A DNA stretch of 24,801 nt from an uncultured Cellvibrio sp. (lineage in GTDB: Bacteria > Pseudomonadota > Gammaproteobacteria > Pseudomonadales > Cellvibrionaceae), in contig CALFXJ010000036.1 in NCBI GenBank assembly GCA_937958105.1, positions 1 through 24,801 on the forward strand. Reading direction: 5' to 3'. Of the stretch, positions 1 to 8,033 are shown in pieces (position 1 is the stretch's first letter; every line of letters starts with the position of its first letter). Under the pieces are notes generated by a model. The model had not been told where the DNA came from, did no database searches, and saw only the letters and a program-made list of their open reading frames with translations. Both the position numbers and the translations under genes were made by a program.

Positions 1-866
1 GGCTGCGCCCAAAAATATTGTCCCGGGCATTTGAGAATTTCCCGCTCCATGAACTGATTGACCCGCAGCGTATCCTGATACTCGTTCCCCGAAGGGAAGT
101 CGTCAAAAGGCGGGTGAATCACCAGGTCGTAACCTTTCCCGTTATCAAGACGTCGCTGGGTAAAAGGAATGACCTTGGCGCGTCCCATTTGGGCAAATTT
201 GCTGGTCGCTGAGACGGTGGCAGTCTGTACGCCGAAGAAAGGGACAAACAGACTCATCCGGGCGCCGAGATCACGGTCCGGTGCATACCACACCATGCGT
301 CCCTGACGCAGGCGGCTGATCATGAGTCTCACGTTATCCCGTGGGATGGTAATCCCAGGACAGTAGGCTTCGCGCCGCGTCTTCTGCAGATAGTCGTAAA
401 CAGGATTTTTGTGGGGGCGATACATACCATCGTAGTCCGTATGCTGCCCGAGCATCGCACTGCCCAGATCCAGATGAGTAAAGTGCATGCTCAACAGCAG
501 CGCACCCTGTCCGTCCCGCTTGGCGGCCTCCAGATGCTCTACCCCGCTGATGGTAAACAACCTACGCAGGCGCTTCTTCGACCAGAACCAGGCGATGCCC
601 GTCTCGAAGATGGCCATGGCCGTTGAGAACAGCGTTTCGTCGAGCAGCTTCTGCCGCTCCGCCTCACTCAGGTGCGGGAAACACAGATCAATATTTACCT
701 GCGCCATATGCAGACGTTTCTTGTTGCGTTTCAGCAATGGACTGATCAGACGGGCCAGAACAATCTGAAAGCGATACGGCAACTGTGCCAGCAGATACCA
801 GATGCCCGCCCCCATCCAGGATGGCCAGTGACGCGGAGCAAGCAGAGAGCGGGAGAAGTGCGACAT
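1..866 (-). CDS. lpxL: LpxL/HtrB-family lipid A acyltransferase (3' end cut by window edge)
   Basis: The reading frame from the ATG at 866-864 stays open for 288 codons to the left edge, so the C-terminus is missing. Members of this inner-membrane family transfer a secondary acyl chain (usually laurate) from acyl-ACP to Kdo2-lipid A. The H-x4-D/E catalytic motif appears as HFTHLD (H128, D133). It is followed by family blocks GMYRPHKNP (about 147-155), VWYAPDRDLG and a C-terminal CPGQYFWAQ, after which E. coli LpxL has HRRFKTRP. A hydrophobic stretch near residues 20-40 fits the membrane anchor. E. coli LpxL is a little over 300 residues, so only about 20 should be missing. The ribosome site is weak (GGGATAT). 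LpxL versus LpxP or LpxM is not decided by sequence alone; the YRP and WYAPD blocks favour LpxL/LpxP. Confidence 0.9.
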   Translation of the reverse strand, partial: MSHFSRSLLAPRHWPSWMGAGIWYLLAQLPYRFQIVLARLISPLLKRNKKRLHMAQVNIDLCFPHLSEAERQKLLDETLFSTAMAIFETGIAWFWSKKRLRRLFTISGVEHLEAAKRDGQGALLLSMHFTHLDLGSAMLGQHTDYDGMYRPHKNPVYDYLQKTRREAYCPGITIPRDNVRLMISRLRQGRMVWYAPDRDLGARMSLFVPFFGVQTATVSATSKFAQMGRAKVIPFTQRRLDNGKGYDLVIHPPFDDFPSGNEYQDTLRVNQFMEREILKCPGQYFWAQ

Positions 867-954
867 AGATGAGGGATATCCCGGTTAACGCATGAAAGGT
901 GGGGATTATAGCCAAAGCTACCGGGTGTTGAAAAAAAGCGGATAAAACCAAACC

Positions 955-989
955 AATAAAAAAGGCATGTTCACTGTGAACATGCCTTT
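955..989 (-). terminator. Intrinsic terminator of the DUF2789 gene
   Basis: A perfect inverted repeat (arms 961-974 and 976-989, single-base centre at 975) is followed on the minus strand by six T (plus-strand A-run 958-963). It lies 25 bases past the DUF2789 stop and separates that gene from the downstream lpxL-like gene, so lpxL probably has its own promoter in 867-955. Confidence 0.8.
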
Positions 990-1013
990 CATGCTTTTTC
1001 TTCAGGTGGCTGA

Positions 1014-1250
1014 TCAGTCCCGCAGCAGGACATTCAGCTCATCGACCACTTCAGCCCAGTCTGAATCATTGAGTACTGCTTCGCGCAGGAAGCTGGCCTG
1101 GGCTTCGGTCCAGAAGCTCGCTTTGGATAATGGCTCAGCCTGGGGCAGAGGCCGGTGCTTCTCAATAAACGCTTCGATGTCCTCTCTGGCGTTGGGCAAA
1201 CCCAGCTGTGCAAACAAGCCACTCAGAGAGTGGGTAGAGGTGTCTAGCAT
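1014..1250 (-). CDS. DUF2789 family small protein
   Basis: This 78-residue protein begins MLDTSTHSLSGLFAQLGLPN, the hallmark opening of DUF2789 proteins. They are short, acidic, soluble proteins common in gammaproteobacteria and of unknown function. A repeated 'helix then acidic patch' pattern is visible: EDIEAFIEKHRPLP in the middle and DWAEVVDELNVLLRD at the end. It has no signal peptide, membrane segment or cysteine. The start is supported by a strong ribosome site (GGGAGG) 7 bases upstream. It has its own terminator and a 65-base gap from the gene upstream, so it may be a single-gene unit or the tail of the acyltransferase transcript. Confidence 0.85.
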   Translation of the reverse strand: MLDTSTHSLSGLFAQLGLPNAREDIEAFIEKHRPLPQAEPLSKASFWTEAQASFLREAVLNDSDWAEVVDELNVLLRD

Positions 1251-1315
1251 GGTGAACCTCCCGCTAATCTGCTGACTGAATAGTTAAAGTGGCACTAGCA
1301 TAGAACAAAAGCATG

Positions 1316-2212
1316 TTAATGGCTTGTACTTTTCTGCGCCATTCTCGTCAACCGCGCGTCCTTCTCCTGCCACAGTTCATTAACCCAGCCCTGGAAAAAA
1401 CGACGAAACTCCTCGTCGTTGGCGTAATCCCCCAGCAGGGTGTCCGGAATGGGCAGTTGCCGCACATGTATATCAACACGCTTTACTTTGCCGGACGCGT
1501 ATTCCCAATAGGTGGGGCGCCCCTGAGGGTAATAGATAGTGACGTCGAGCAGACTATGCAACTGTCCCCCCATCGCCGCCAGGGTAAAGGCCAGACCACC
1601 CGCCCGCGGAACCAGCAGATGCTGGTAGGGTGATTCCTGCTGTGCGTGCTTCTCCGGCGTGAACCGTGTGCCCTCCAGATAATTGATGACGGTCACGGGG
1701 TTGTGGCGGTATTTCTCGCAGGCCCGGCGGGTCTCCTCGATGTCCTTGCCCTTCAACGCCGGATTCCGGTCGATTTCCTCTTTGGAATACCGCCGCATGA
1801 AGGGGTATTCCAGCGCCCACCAGGCCAGGCCGAGGAAAGGTACCCAGATCAGGGATTTCTTGAGAAAGAACTTAACGTAGGGAATGCGGCCGTTAAAGAC
1901 GCGCAGCAGGATCAGGATATCCACCCAGGACTGGTGGTTGGCCACCATCATGTACCAGTCGCGCCGGCTCAGGTTAAGGTCGCCGTCCACCTGAATATGG
2001 GTGCAGGTGAGCCATTTCTGGTGCAGGTTATTGAGGTCAACCCAGGTACTGGCGATCCAGTCCAGCCAGCGGTTGCAGGGCTGCCGCCAGCGTGACACGG
2101 GAATCAGTCGCTTGATCAAGGCCAGGAGCAACAGGGGGAAAATACCCAGCAGGGTAAGCAGGACAAACAACAGGCTGGTAAGAACACCTACTAAATGCCG
2201 ATATATGGACAT
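1316..2212 (-). CDS. PlsC-superfamily acyltransferase, YihG-like
   Basis: This 298-residue membrane-bound glycerophospholipid acyltransferase would place an acyl chain on lysophosphatidic acid or a related lysophospholipid at the inner membrane. The N-terminal hydrophobic segment (about residues 8-33) is a membrane anchor. The catalytic H-x4-D motif is NHQSWVD (H93, D98). The substrate-binding block EGTR (180-183) is followed by a VPRAGG-type block. Length and motif order match E. coli YihG, a LPLAT paralogue reported to influence phospholipid acyl composition, more than the shorter PlsC (about 245 residues). The start has GGAG 10 bases upstream. It follows the NT5C gene by 62 bases on the same strand without a clear terminator, so the two may be cotranscribed. 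Its exact acceptor cannot be read from sequence. Confidence 0.85.
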   Translation of the reverse strand: MSIYRHLVGVLTSLLFVLLTLLGIFPLLLLALIKRLIPVSRWRQPCNRWLDWIASTWVDLNNLHQKWLTCTHIQVDGDLNLSRRDWYMMVANHQSWVDILILLRVFNGRIPYVKFFLKKSLIWVPFLGLAWWALEYPFMRRYSKEEIDRNPALKGKDIEETRRACEKYRHNPVTVINYLEGTRFTPEKHAQQESPYQHLLVPRAGGLAFTLAAMGGQLHSLLDVTIYYPQGRPTYWEYASGKVKRVDIHVRQLPIPDTLLGDYANDEEFRRFFQGWVNELWQEKDARLTRMAQKSTSH

Positions 2213-2274
2213 ACGTTGCTCGCTCCAGCTACTGCGATGTCAGTACAGGATACCCTGCAGCCCCATCAACCTTG

Positions 2275-2862
2275 TCAGACAGCCGACTCCTCCGTAGACC
2301 GGTCTTCTGCCTGAAAATCCGGTTCTTCACCCAGCTCCGTGAAAAAACTCAGAACGTCCTGCCAATTGTTGACCCGCAGGGCAGCGGCTTCGTTGATGTT
2401 GTGGGGCGCGGTATACAGCACGCCCGTGCCCGCAAAACCCACGAAATGGCGGGAGCTGTCGTCGATAAGGTAGTCAGCATTAACCAGGTACTTCTTGCCG
2501 CAGAAGATAAAGTTCATCGGCGACAGGAACGGCAGGTGCTGCACCAGCCATTCGTACTTTGCGGTAAAGGAGTTGGGGTGCTCCATGGCCGCCGTGGCGA
2601 TCACAATCTCATAATGCTCATGCAGGGTTTTGATCACGGCAATAGCGTCATCGTGAGGCGTAAGGTCGGCGAAAAAACGGGGATCATCCGGATAAGCGCG
2701 GACCCGCGCCAGATGTTCCGGTGGGACACGCTGATAGATCTTGGCACCGGCGAGATCAGCTTTGGTGAGCTGCTGGTTGAATTCCTGGTTGTACCACTCA
2801 ATGTGGCGGGCCAGTGTGTCGACGATGGTTTCGTCCATGTCGATAGCGATACGTTTACGCAT
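2275..2862 (-). CDS. 5'(3')-deoxyribonucleotidase family protein (NT5C type)
   Basis: This 195-residue soluble HAD-fold protein belongs to the family that removes phosphate from (deoxy)nucleoside monophosphates. Motif I is DMDET (D8 the nucleophile, D10 the acid/base). Motif II lies near IATAAMEHPNS (T90 or the following residues). A lysine at KK123-124 could serve motif III, and motif IV is the Asp pair in DYLIDDS (D134, D135) that binds Mg2+. Residues 13-80 form the helical cap. The C-terminal tail after about residue 178 is acidic and probably disordered. AGGAG sits 7 bases before the ATG. It is 54 bases downstream of fabV with only a hairpin between, so it may be read through from fabV. 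Substrate is inferred from the family only. Confidence 0.82.
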   Translation of the reverse strand: MRKRIAIDMDETIVDTLARHIEWYNQEFNQQLTKADLAGAKIYQRVPPEHLARVRAYPDDPRFFADLTPHDDAIAVIKTLHEHYEIVIATAAMEHPNSFTAKYEWLVQHLPFLSPMNFIFCGKKYLVNADYLIDDSSRHFVGFAGTGVLYTAPHNINEAAALRVNNWQDVLSFFTELGEEPDFQAEDRSTEESAV

Positions 2863-2882
2863 TCATGCTCCTGCAAAATGCG

Positions 2883-2901
2883 CCCGGCGCAGCGCGCCGG
2901 G
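2883..2901 (-). other. GC-rich hairpin between fabV and the nucleotidase gene
   Basis: Arms 2883-2890 and 2894-2901 (CCCGGCGC/GCGCCGGG) form an 8-bp stem with a 3-base loop just after the fabV stop. On the minus strand it is followed by CGCATTTTGC, only a short T-run. It could be a leaky terminator or an mRNA-stabilising or processing element that lowers expression of the downstream nucleotidase gene relative to fabV. Confidence 0.55.
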
Positions 2902-2916
2902 GGCAATGATGGGTCG

Positions 2917-4101
2917 TTAAAAGTTGGCGTTCACCAATGGGCTGGTTTCTGCGTCGTAGTCCACGCCGTCCACACCGAAACCGAACAGCTTGAGGAACTC
3001 CTGGTTGTAGCCTTTAAAGTCGGTCAGCTCGAACAGGTTCTCTTCGGTGACCTGCGGCCAGATTTCCTCAACACGGCTCTGTACTTTCGGGTCCAGCTCC
3101 AGCTCATCTACCCGCAGGCGACCGGCTTCATCCAGGCGCGGCGAACCACTGTACAGACATTCCGTGAACAGGCGTTGAATCTGCTCAATACAGCCTTCGT
3201 GGGTGCCATCTTCTTTCATAACTTTGAACAGGATGGACAGGTACAGCGGCATGACCGGAATGGCCGAGCTGGCTTGAGTGACAACTGCCTTGAGGACGGC
3301 AACCCGTGCGCGGCCGTTCAGGTTGGCGAGCTTGCCATCCAGTGCCCGGGCAGCGCGGTCCAGATCTTCTTTCGCTTTGCCGATAGTCGCACGACCATAG
3401 ATCGGCCAGGTGAGCTTGTCGCCGAGATAGGTGTAGGCCACAGTCTGGCAGCCATCAGCCAGCAGATCTGCCGACTTGAGTGCATCGATCCACAGCTCCC
3501 AATCCTCGCCACCCATTACCTTGACAGTCTGGGCAATTTCTTCTTCGGAAGCTGGCTCGATCGCCACTTCAGAGATCTTCAGGGTATCGGTATTCAAGCC
3601 TTTGGATACGTAGGTCTGGCCAATCGGCTTGAGCACTGAATTGTACACTTCTCCGGTTTTGGGGTCGGTGCGGCGGGGAGCAGCCAGGCTGTAAACCACC
3701 AGGTCCACCTTGCCCAGGCTTTGCTTGAGTTCTTCGATCACCTGGGCTTTGCAGGCGTCGGAGAAGGCATCGCCATTGATTGTCTTGGCGTAGAGGCCAG
3801 CCGCTTCGGCAGCCTCATGAAAGGCAGCAGTGTTGTAATAACCCGCCGTGCCAGTCTTGGTTTCGGTCGGCGGTTTCTCAAAGCAGACACCCAGAGTGTC
3901 GGCACCGCAACCGAAAGCAGCGGTAATACGGGAGGCCAGACCAAAGCCGGTGGAGCAACCGAGCACCAGCACTTTCCGGGGACCACCATCCACAGCACCT
4001 TTCTGCCGGGTGAAGGCGATCTGCTCCTGGACGTTGGCTGCACAGCCCTGAGGATGCGCGTTGGTACAAATAAAACCACGTACTTTTGGTTTGATAATCA
4101 T
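2917..4101 (-). CDS. fabV: Enoyl-[acyl-carrier-protein] reductase, FabV type
   Basis: FabV performs the last step of each fatty-acid elongation cycle: NAD(P)H-dependent reduction of trans-2-enoyl-ACP. The 394-residue length is typical. The N-terminus MIIKPKVRGFICTNAHPQGC is the family signature and fixes the start at 4101, not an in-frame ATG 13 codons upstream; AGGA precedes it. The dinucleotide-binding loop is GCSTGFG (48-54). The catalytic Y-x8-K motif is YGRATIGKAK, with Y235 and K244 at the positions reported for characterised FabV proteins. FabV differs from FabI in this longer Y-x8-K spacing and is known to be largely insensitive to triclosan. No FabI, FabK or FabL is visible in the window. 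A consensus TATAAT lies about 48 bases upstream. The enzyme is cytoplasmic. Confidence 0.97.
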   Translation of the reverse strand: MIIKPKVRGFICTNAHPQGCAANVQEQIAFTRQKGAVDGGPRKVLVLGCSTGFGLASRITAAFGCGADTLGVCFEKPPTETKTGTAGYYNTAAFHEAAEAAGLYAKTINGDAFSDACKAQVIEELKQSLGKVDLVVYSLAAPRRTDPKTGEVYNSVLKPIGQTYVSKGLNTDTLKISEVAIEPASEEEIAQTVKVMGGEDWELWIDALKSADLLADGCQTVAYTYLGDKLTWPIYGRATIGKAKEDLDRAARALDGKLANLNGRARVAVLKAVVTQASSAIPVMPLYLSILFKVMKEDGTHEGCIEQIQRLFTECLYSGSPRLDEAGRLRVDELELDPKVQSRVEEIWPQVTEENLFELTDFKGYNQEFLKLFGFGVDGVDYDAETSPLVNANF

Positions 4102-4148
4102 GAAGTTGTCCTGTTGATGAATATCTGGTCTGGGAAACAAAGGCGGCC

Positions 4149-4154
4149 ATTATA
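4149..4154 (-). promoter_or_regulatory. Putative fabV promoter, -10 element
   Basis: On the minus strand this reads a perfect TATAAT 47 bases before the fabV ATG. The best -35 at 17-base spacing is CTGTTT, a poor match, so the promoter may rely on the -10 or on an activator. The region upstream to 4317 is shared with the divergent MAPEG gene. Confidence 0.45.
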
Positions 4155-4317
4155 GTGTGCGGGAGAGCAGAAAACAGCGTTTTGTCCCAAACGCAGCGAT
4201 ACTCCGCTGGTCAAAGGGCCTGCGGCAGGGATTACACCACCCGTTTTACCCTGCTGCCCGCGGGTGATCGCTTGATTCGCCGATAACCCGATCTGATCAC
4301 AGAATAAGGAGCTTCCC

Positions 4318-4728
4318 ATGTTCTACCCCATGTTCGCTATGGTCATCCTCACGTTTCTGGTAGCGGTTTACATGTTGGCCTCCAGGGTGATGGCGGTGCG
4401 GCAGCGCAAAGCCTCCATCGGTTATTTCCGCCTGCACAGTGGTGCGGGGGAGCCTCCCGCCCGTGCCGTGGCTGCAGAACGGAATTACACCAACCTGTTT
4501 GAGTTACCCCTGCTGTTTTACGTCGTCTGCCTGCTGGCGATGATCATGAGGTATCAGAGCACCCTGCTGGTGGTCTGCGCCTGGATTTTTGTGGCCTCGC
4601 GGGTTGTTCATACGCTGATCCACCTCAGTTACAACAACGTGATGCACCGCCTGACGGCATTTCTGGTGGGCGCGGCGTGCATCCTCATCATGTGGATCAA
4701 TCTGGCGGCCCATCTCGCCGCCCGCTGA
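4318..4728 (+). CDS. MAPEG-family integral membrane protein
   Basis: This 136-residue protein has four predicted membrane helices (about residues 3-25, 62-80, 82-100 and 112-132). The conserved MAPEG block appears as AERNYTNLFELPLLFY after a basic cytoplasmic loop. The superfamily (microsomal glutathione S-transferases and leukotriene synthases in eukaryotes) also has many bacterial members whose activities are mostly untested. Glutathione-dependent conjugation or peroxidase activity is possible but not shown. A strong AAGGAG lies 7 bases before the start. It is divergent from fabV and 119 bases before ydiJ, so it is probably its own unit. Confidence 0.85.
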   Translation: MFYPMFAMVILTFLVAVYMLASRVMAVRQRKASIGYFRLHSGAGEPPARAVAAERNYTNLFELPLLFYVVCLLAMIMRYQSTLLVVCAWIFVASRVVHTLIHLSYNNVMHRLTAFLVGAACILIMWINLAAHLAAR

Positions 4729-4847
4729 AGCCGGGCCGCTGCATGAGGGGCACGACTTCCTGCTCTCGCCATGGCCATGGACGGGGTGAGAGAGTAGAAT
4801 GCGTTCCTTATTTTCAGCAGTAGATCCCCCGTGGTTAGCCAAGCCTT

Positions 4848-7800
4848 ATGATTCCAAGCATCAGCCAGACCTCCCCCGTCCAGGCCCACTACCTGGCCTT
4901 TATCAATGCCCTGCGTGACAACGGCTTTCGCGGTGATTTAAGCCCGGATTACGCCAACCGCACCGTGCTGGCCACGGACAACTCCATCTATCAGGTGTTG
5001 CCGCAGGGAGTTATCTACCCCAGGGATACAGCCGACCTGATCAAGCTGGTCAAGCTCAGCCAGGTGCCGCGCTTTCGCGACATAGTGCTCAGCCCTCGCG
5101 GCGGCGGCACCGGCACCAATGGCCAGTCCCTCACGGATGGCCTGGTGGTGGATACGTCCAAGTACATGAACCAGATTCTCGAGATCAATGTGGAGGAGCG
5201 CTGGGTACGGGTGCAGTGCGGGGTGGTGAAAGACCAGCTCAATGCCGCCATCAAGCCTTACGGGTTGTTCTTTGCTCCGGAATTGTCCACCAGTAACCGC
5301 GCCACGATCGGCGGGATGATCAATACCGATGCTTCCGGCCAAGGTTCCTGCCGCTACGGCAAGACGCGGGATCATGTGCTCGAACTGCGCACGGTACTGC
5401 TGGATGGTACTGAGTGGACCTCTGCCCCGCTGACGGAGGAAGAGCTGGCGGAGATCAGTCAACGGGAGGACCGCGCCGGTCAGGTCCACCGCCTGCTCGA
5501 CAGTATCCAGCGCGACCACGCAGACCTGATTGCCGCGAAGTTTCCTAAGCTCAACCGCTGCCTCACTGGCTACGACCTCGCGCACATCCGCGATGAAGAA
5601 GGTCGCTTCAATCTCAACAACATCCTGTGCGGCAGCGAAGGGACCTTGGGTTTTATTACCGAGGCCAAGTTAAATCTGCTGGTAACGCCGAAATATTCTG
5701 CGCTGGTTAACGTTAACTATCGCGACTTCAACGCGGCGCTGCGTGATGCCGCCGAGTTGATGAAAGCCAATCCCACCTCCATCGAAACCGTAGACTCCAA
5801 GGTACTGAATCTGGCGATGAATGACATCGTCTGGCACAGTGTTGCGGAATTTTTTCCGCCCGCCAGTACCGGGGAAAAAATTCAAGGCATCAATCTGGTT
5901 GAATACACCGCTGATGACGAAGAGGAATTGCGGGCGGAAGTAAAAAAACTGACCGACCTGCTCGACCAGGCGGGCCTCGACAACAGCCTCGGACGCATGG
6001 GTTACAGCCTCGCCTGGGGTAACGATGCGGTAAATAAAATCTGGGGCATGCGCAAAAAAGCGGTAGGACTGCTCGGCAACATGGAAGGTGAAATCCGTCC
6101 GGTTCCGTTTGTAGAAGACACGGCAGTGCCCCCGGAAAACCTGGCGGATTACATCTTTGAATTCCGCAAATTGCTCGACGATCACCAGTTGACCTACGGA
6201 ATGTTCGGTCACGTGGATGCCGGTGTGCTGCACGTTCGCCCGGCGCTGGACATGAAAGATCCCGAGCAGGAAAAACTGGTGCGCAAGATCACTGACGACG
6301 TTGTCGCACTGACTCAGAAATACAACGGTCTCCTCTGGGGCGAGCATGGTAAAGGTGTCCGTTCAGAGTATGCGCCGCAATTTTTTGGCGAACTCTATCC
6401 GCAGCTGCAGCGCATCAAAGCCGAATTTGATCCTTACAATCAATTGAACCGGGGCAAGATTGCCACACCGGCCGCAGACATCGAACTACTCAAGATCGAT
6501 GGCGTAACCACCCGCGGTCAGGAAGATCGTAAAATTCCGGTGCAGGTGTGGAATGCCTACAGTGAAGGCATGCACTGTAATGGCAATGGCCTGTGTTACA
6601 ACTGGAATCCCAACGACGCCATGTGCCCGTCCTGGAAAGGGACGCGCGAACGTATCCATTCGCCCAAAGGCCGCGCCTCATTAATGCGCGAATGGCTCAA
6701 ACAGATGAGTGAGCGCGGTGTAAATCCCGTGGCGGAAAGTGCGGCGATCAAACGCAGCAACTTCCTGCTGACGCTCCCCGCGCGGATTAAAAATACCTGG
6801 CAGAAACGACAGGGCGAGTACGACTTCTCCCATGAGGTGCACGAGTCCATGGTGGGCTGCCTCGCCTGTAAATCCTGTGCGGGTCAGTGCCCGATTAAAG
6901 TGGATGTGCCGGAATTCCGCAGTAAATTTCTGGAGCTTTACTACAGCCGCTACCTGCGTCCGCTGAAGGACTATTTCATCGGCGGACTGGAGTTTATGAT
7001 CCCTACCCTGGCGCGGGTACCCTGGCTGTACAACACGCTGATGAAGCCTCGCTTTATGCAGCGTTTTCTGGCGCGCGTGGTGGGCATGGTCGACAGCCCT
7101 CTGCTGTCTGGCATCCTGCTGGATGAGGAAATTCAAAAGCTCGGTATTCGTTACGCGAGTCTCGAGAACATCGCCCAGCTGAGCGCAACAGATAAGGCCA
7201 GAGCGGTTATCCTGGTGCAGGATGCCTTCACCAGTTATTTTGAAACCCCCTTCGTTATCGATGCGCTTAAACTGTTGCAGAAGCTCGGCTATGTGCCGCT
7301 GCTCGCGCCGTTCAAGCCCAACGGTAAACCTCTGCAGGTTCATGGATTTTTGAAAGCTTTTGCGAAGGCAGCAGATACCAATGCCACTATGCTGAACGGT
7401 CTTGCGTCATCCGGCATCCCGCTGGTTGGCCTTGAACCGGCAATGACCCTGGCTTACCGCAGTGAATACAAAAAAATTCTCGGTGCGAATGCGCCCAAGG
7501 TACAGCTGGTTCAGGAATGGCTGGCCGGCCAACAGGATCATCTGCGCGAGCAGGCCGAACAATTCAACAACAGCGAATACGCGCTCCTGGCTCACTGCAC
7601 AGAGAAAACCAACGCGGTCAGCTCCATCAAGGATTGGCAGCAGGTCTTTGCTGCTCTCGGGCAGTCGCTTAAGGTGATTGATACCGGTTGCTGCGGCATG
7701 GCAGGTACATACGGACACGAGACCGTTAACCTAGAAACCTCGAAAAAAATCTATCAGTTGTCCTGGGCTGAGGTAGTGAACAACCCGGCCAACAAAGATC

Positions 7801-7901
7801 GATTGACGGCTACCGGCTATTCCTGTCGCAGCCAGACCAAACGTATCGACGACGTGAAGCTGCCACACCCACTGCAGGTGTTGCTGGCTCAGGCAAAATA
7901 A
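4848..7901 (+). CDS. ydiJ: YdiJ-type FAD-linked oxidoreductase / Fe-S protein (D-2-hydroxyglutarate dehydrogenase family)
   Basis: The protein has 1017 residues, against 1018 in E. coli YdiJ, and is recognisably collinear with it from the first residues (MIPSISQ) to the end (HPLQVLL). The N-terminal FAD-binding domain carries PRGGGTGTNGQSL (83-95) and ELSTSNRATIGGMINTDASG. A FAD-oxidase C-terminal domain follows, with MFGHVDAGVLHVRP and WGEHGKG. A cysteine block near C577 (HCNGNGLC...MCPS) and a CxxCxxCxxxCP ferredoxin motif (C671, C674, C677, C681) bind Fe-S. The C-terminal CCG-type domain has TGCCGMAGTYGHE (C948, C949). YdiJ-family enzymes oxidise D-2-hydroxyglutarate and pass electrons to a membrane or soluble acceptor, so the role here is removal of the D-2-hydroxyglutarate by-product of central metabolism; the substrate is inferred from homology. 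The start matches the E. coli N-terminus although the ribosome site is weak. Confidence 0.93.
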   Translation: MIPSISQTSPVQAHYLAFINALRDNGFRGDLSPDYANRTVLATDNSIYQVLPQGVIYPRDTADLIKLVKLSQVPRFRDIVLSPRGGGTGTNGQSLTDGLVVDTSKYMNQILEINVEERWVRVQCGVVKDQLNAAIKPYGLFFAPELSTSNRATIGGMINTDASGQGSCRYGKTRDHVLELRTVLLDGTEWTSAPLTEEELAEISQREDRAGQVHRLLDSIQRDHADLIAAKFPKLNRCLTGYDLAHIRDEEGRFNLNNILCGSEGTLGFITEAKLNLLVTPKYSALVNVNYRDFNAALRDAAELMKANPTSIETVDSKVLNLAMNDIVWHSVAEFFPPASTGEKIQGINLVEYTADDEEELRAEVKKLTDLLDQAGLDNSLGRMGYSLAWGNDAVNKIWGMRKKAVGLLGNMEGEIRPVPFVEDTAVPPENLADYIFEFRKLLDDHQLTYGMFGHVDAGVLHVRPALDMKDPEQEKLVRKITDDVVALTQKYNGLLWGEHGKGVRSEYAPQFFGELYPQLQRIKAEFDPYNQLNRGKIATPAADIELLKIDGVTTRGQEDRKIPVQVWNAYSEGMHCNGNGLCYNWNPNDAMCPSWKGTRERIHSPKGRASLMREWLKQMSERGVNPVAESAAIKRSNFLLTLPARIKNTWQKRQGEYDFSHEVHESMVGCLACKSCAGQCPIKVDVPEFRSKFLELYYSRYLRPLKDYFIGGLEFMIPTLARVPWLYNTLMKPRFMQRFLARVVGMVDSPLLSGILLDEEIQKLGIRYASLENIAQLSATDKARAVILVQDAFTSYFETPFVIDALKLLQKLGYVPLLAPFKPNGKPLQVHGFLKAFAKAADTNATMLNGLASSGIPLVGLEPAMTLAYRSEYKKILGANAPKVQLVQEWLAGQQDHLREQAEQFNNSEYALLAHCTEKTNAVSSIKDWQQVFAALGQSLKVIDTGCCGMAGTYGHETVNLETSKKIYQLSWAEVVNNPANKDRLTATGYSCRSQTKRIDDVKLPHPLQVLLAQAK

Positions 7902-7902
7902 T

Positions 7903-7963
7903 AAAAAAAGCCGGATGGGCTATTGCTCATCCGGCCAGGATTTGAACGCTGCGGCGCTTCAAA
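7903..7963 (-). terminator. Two hairpins after ydiJ; U-tract faces the minus strand
   Basis: Hairpin 1 has arms 7910-7920 and 7925-7935 (GCCGGATGGGC/GCTCATCCGGC, one G-T pair, loop TATT). Hairpin 2 has arms 7941-7949 and 7954-7963 (TTTGAACGC/GCG-C-TTCAAA with one bulged C, loop TGCG). Hairpin 1 is preceded on the plus strand by seven A and followed by CAGGATTTG. It is therefore a textbook terminator only when read on the minus strand, where no gene ends. For ydiJ it would be a hairpin without a U-tract. The remaining bases to 8033 hold only the leader of the next gene. Confidence 0.5.
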
Positions 7964-8033
7964 CTATCACCGCACCTTGTTCCACCGACTGCCCACACAG
8001 TCAGACCTTTACCCGGAATGCGGAACCATAACA

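Noticed and set aside
688..951. 87-codon minus-strand open frame
   Set aside because: It overlaps the lpxL-like gene in another frame on the same strand. The lpxL frame carries the catalytic motif.
2272..3639. 455-codon plus-strand open frame
   Set aside because: It lies antisense to the nucleotidase gene and fabV, which are clear by motif. The predicted protein has no recognisable domain and runs across two real genes, as expected from biased codon use.
4763..4792. Imperfect hairpin after the MAPEG gene (CTCTCGCC/GGTGAGAG)
   Set aside because: The stem needs a G-T pair and a 14-base loop, and no T-run follows directly, so I do not call a terminator.
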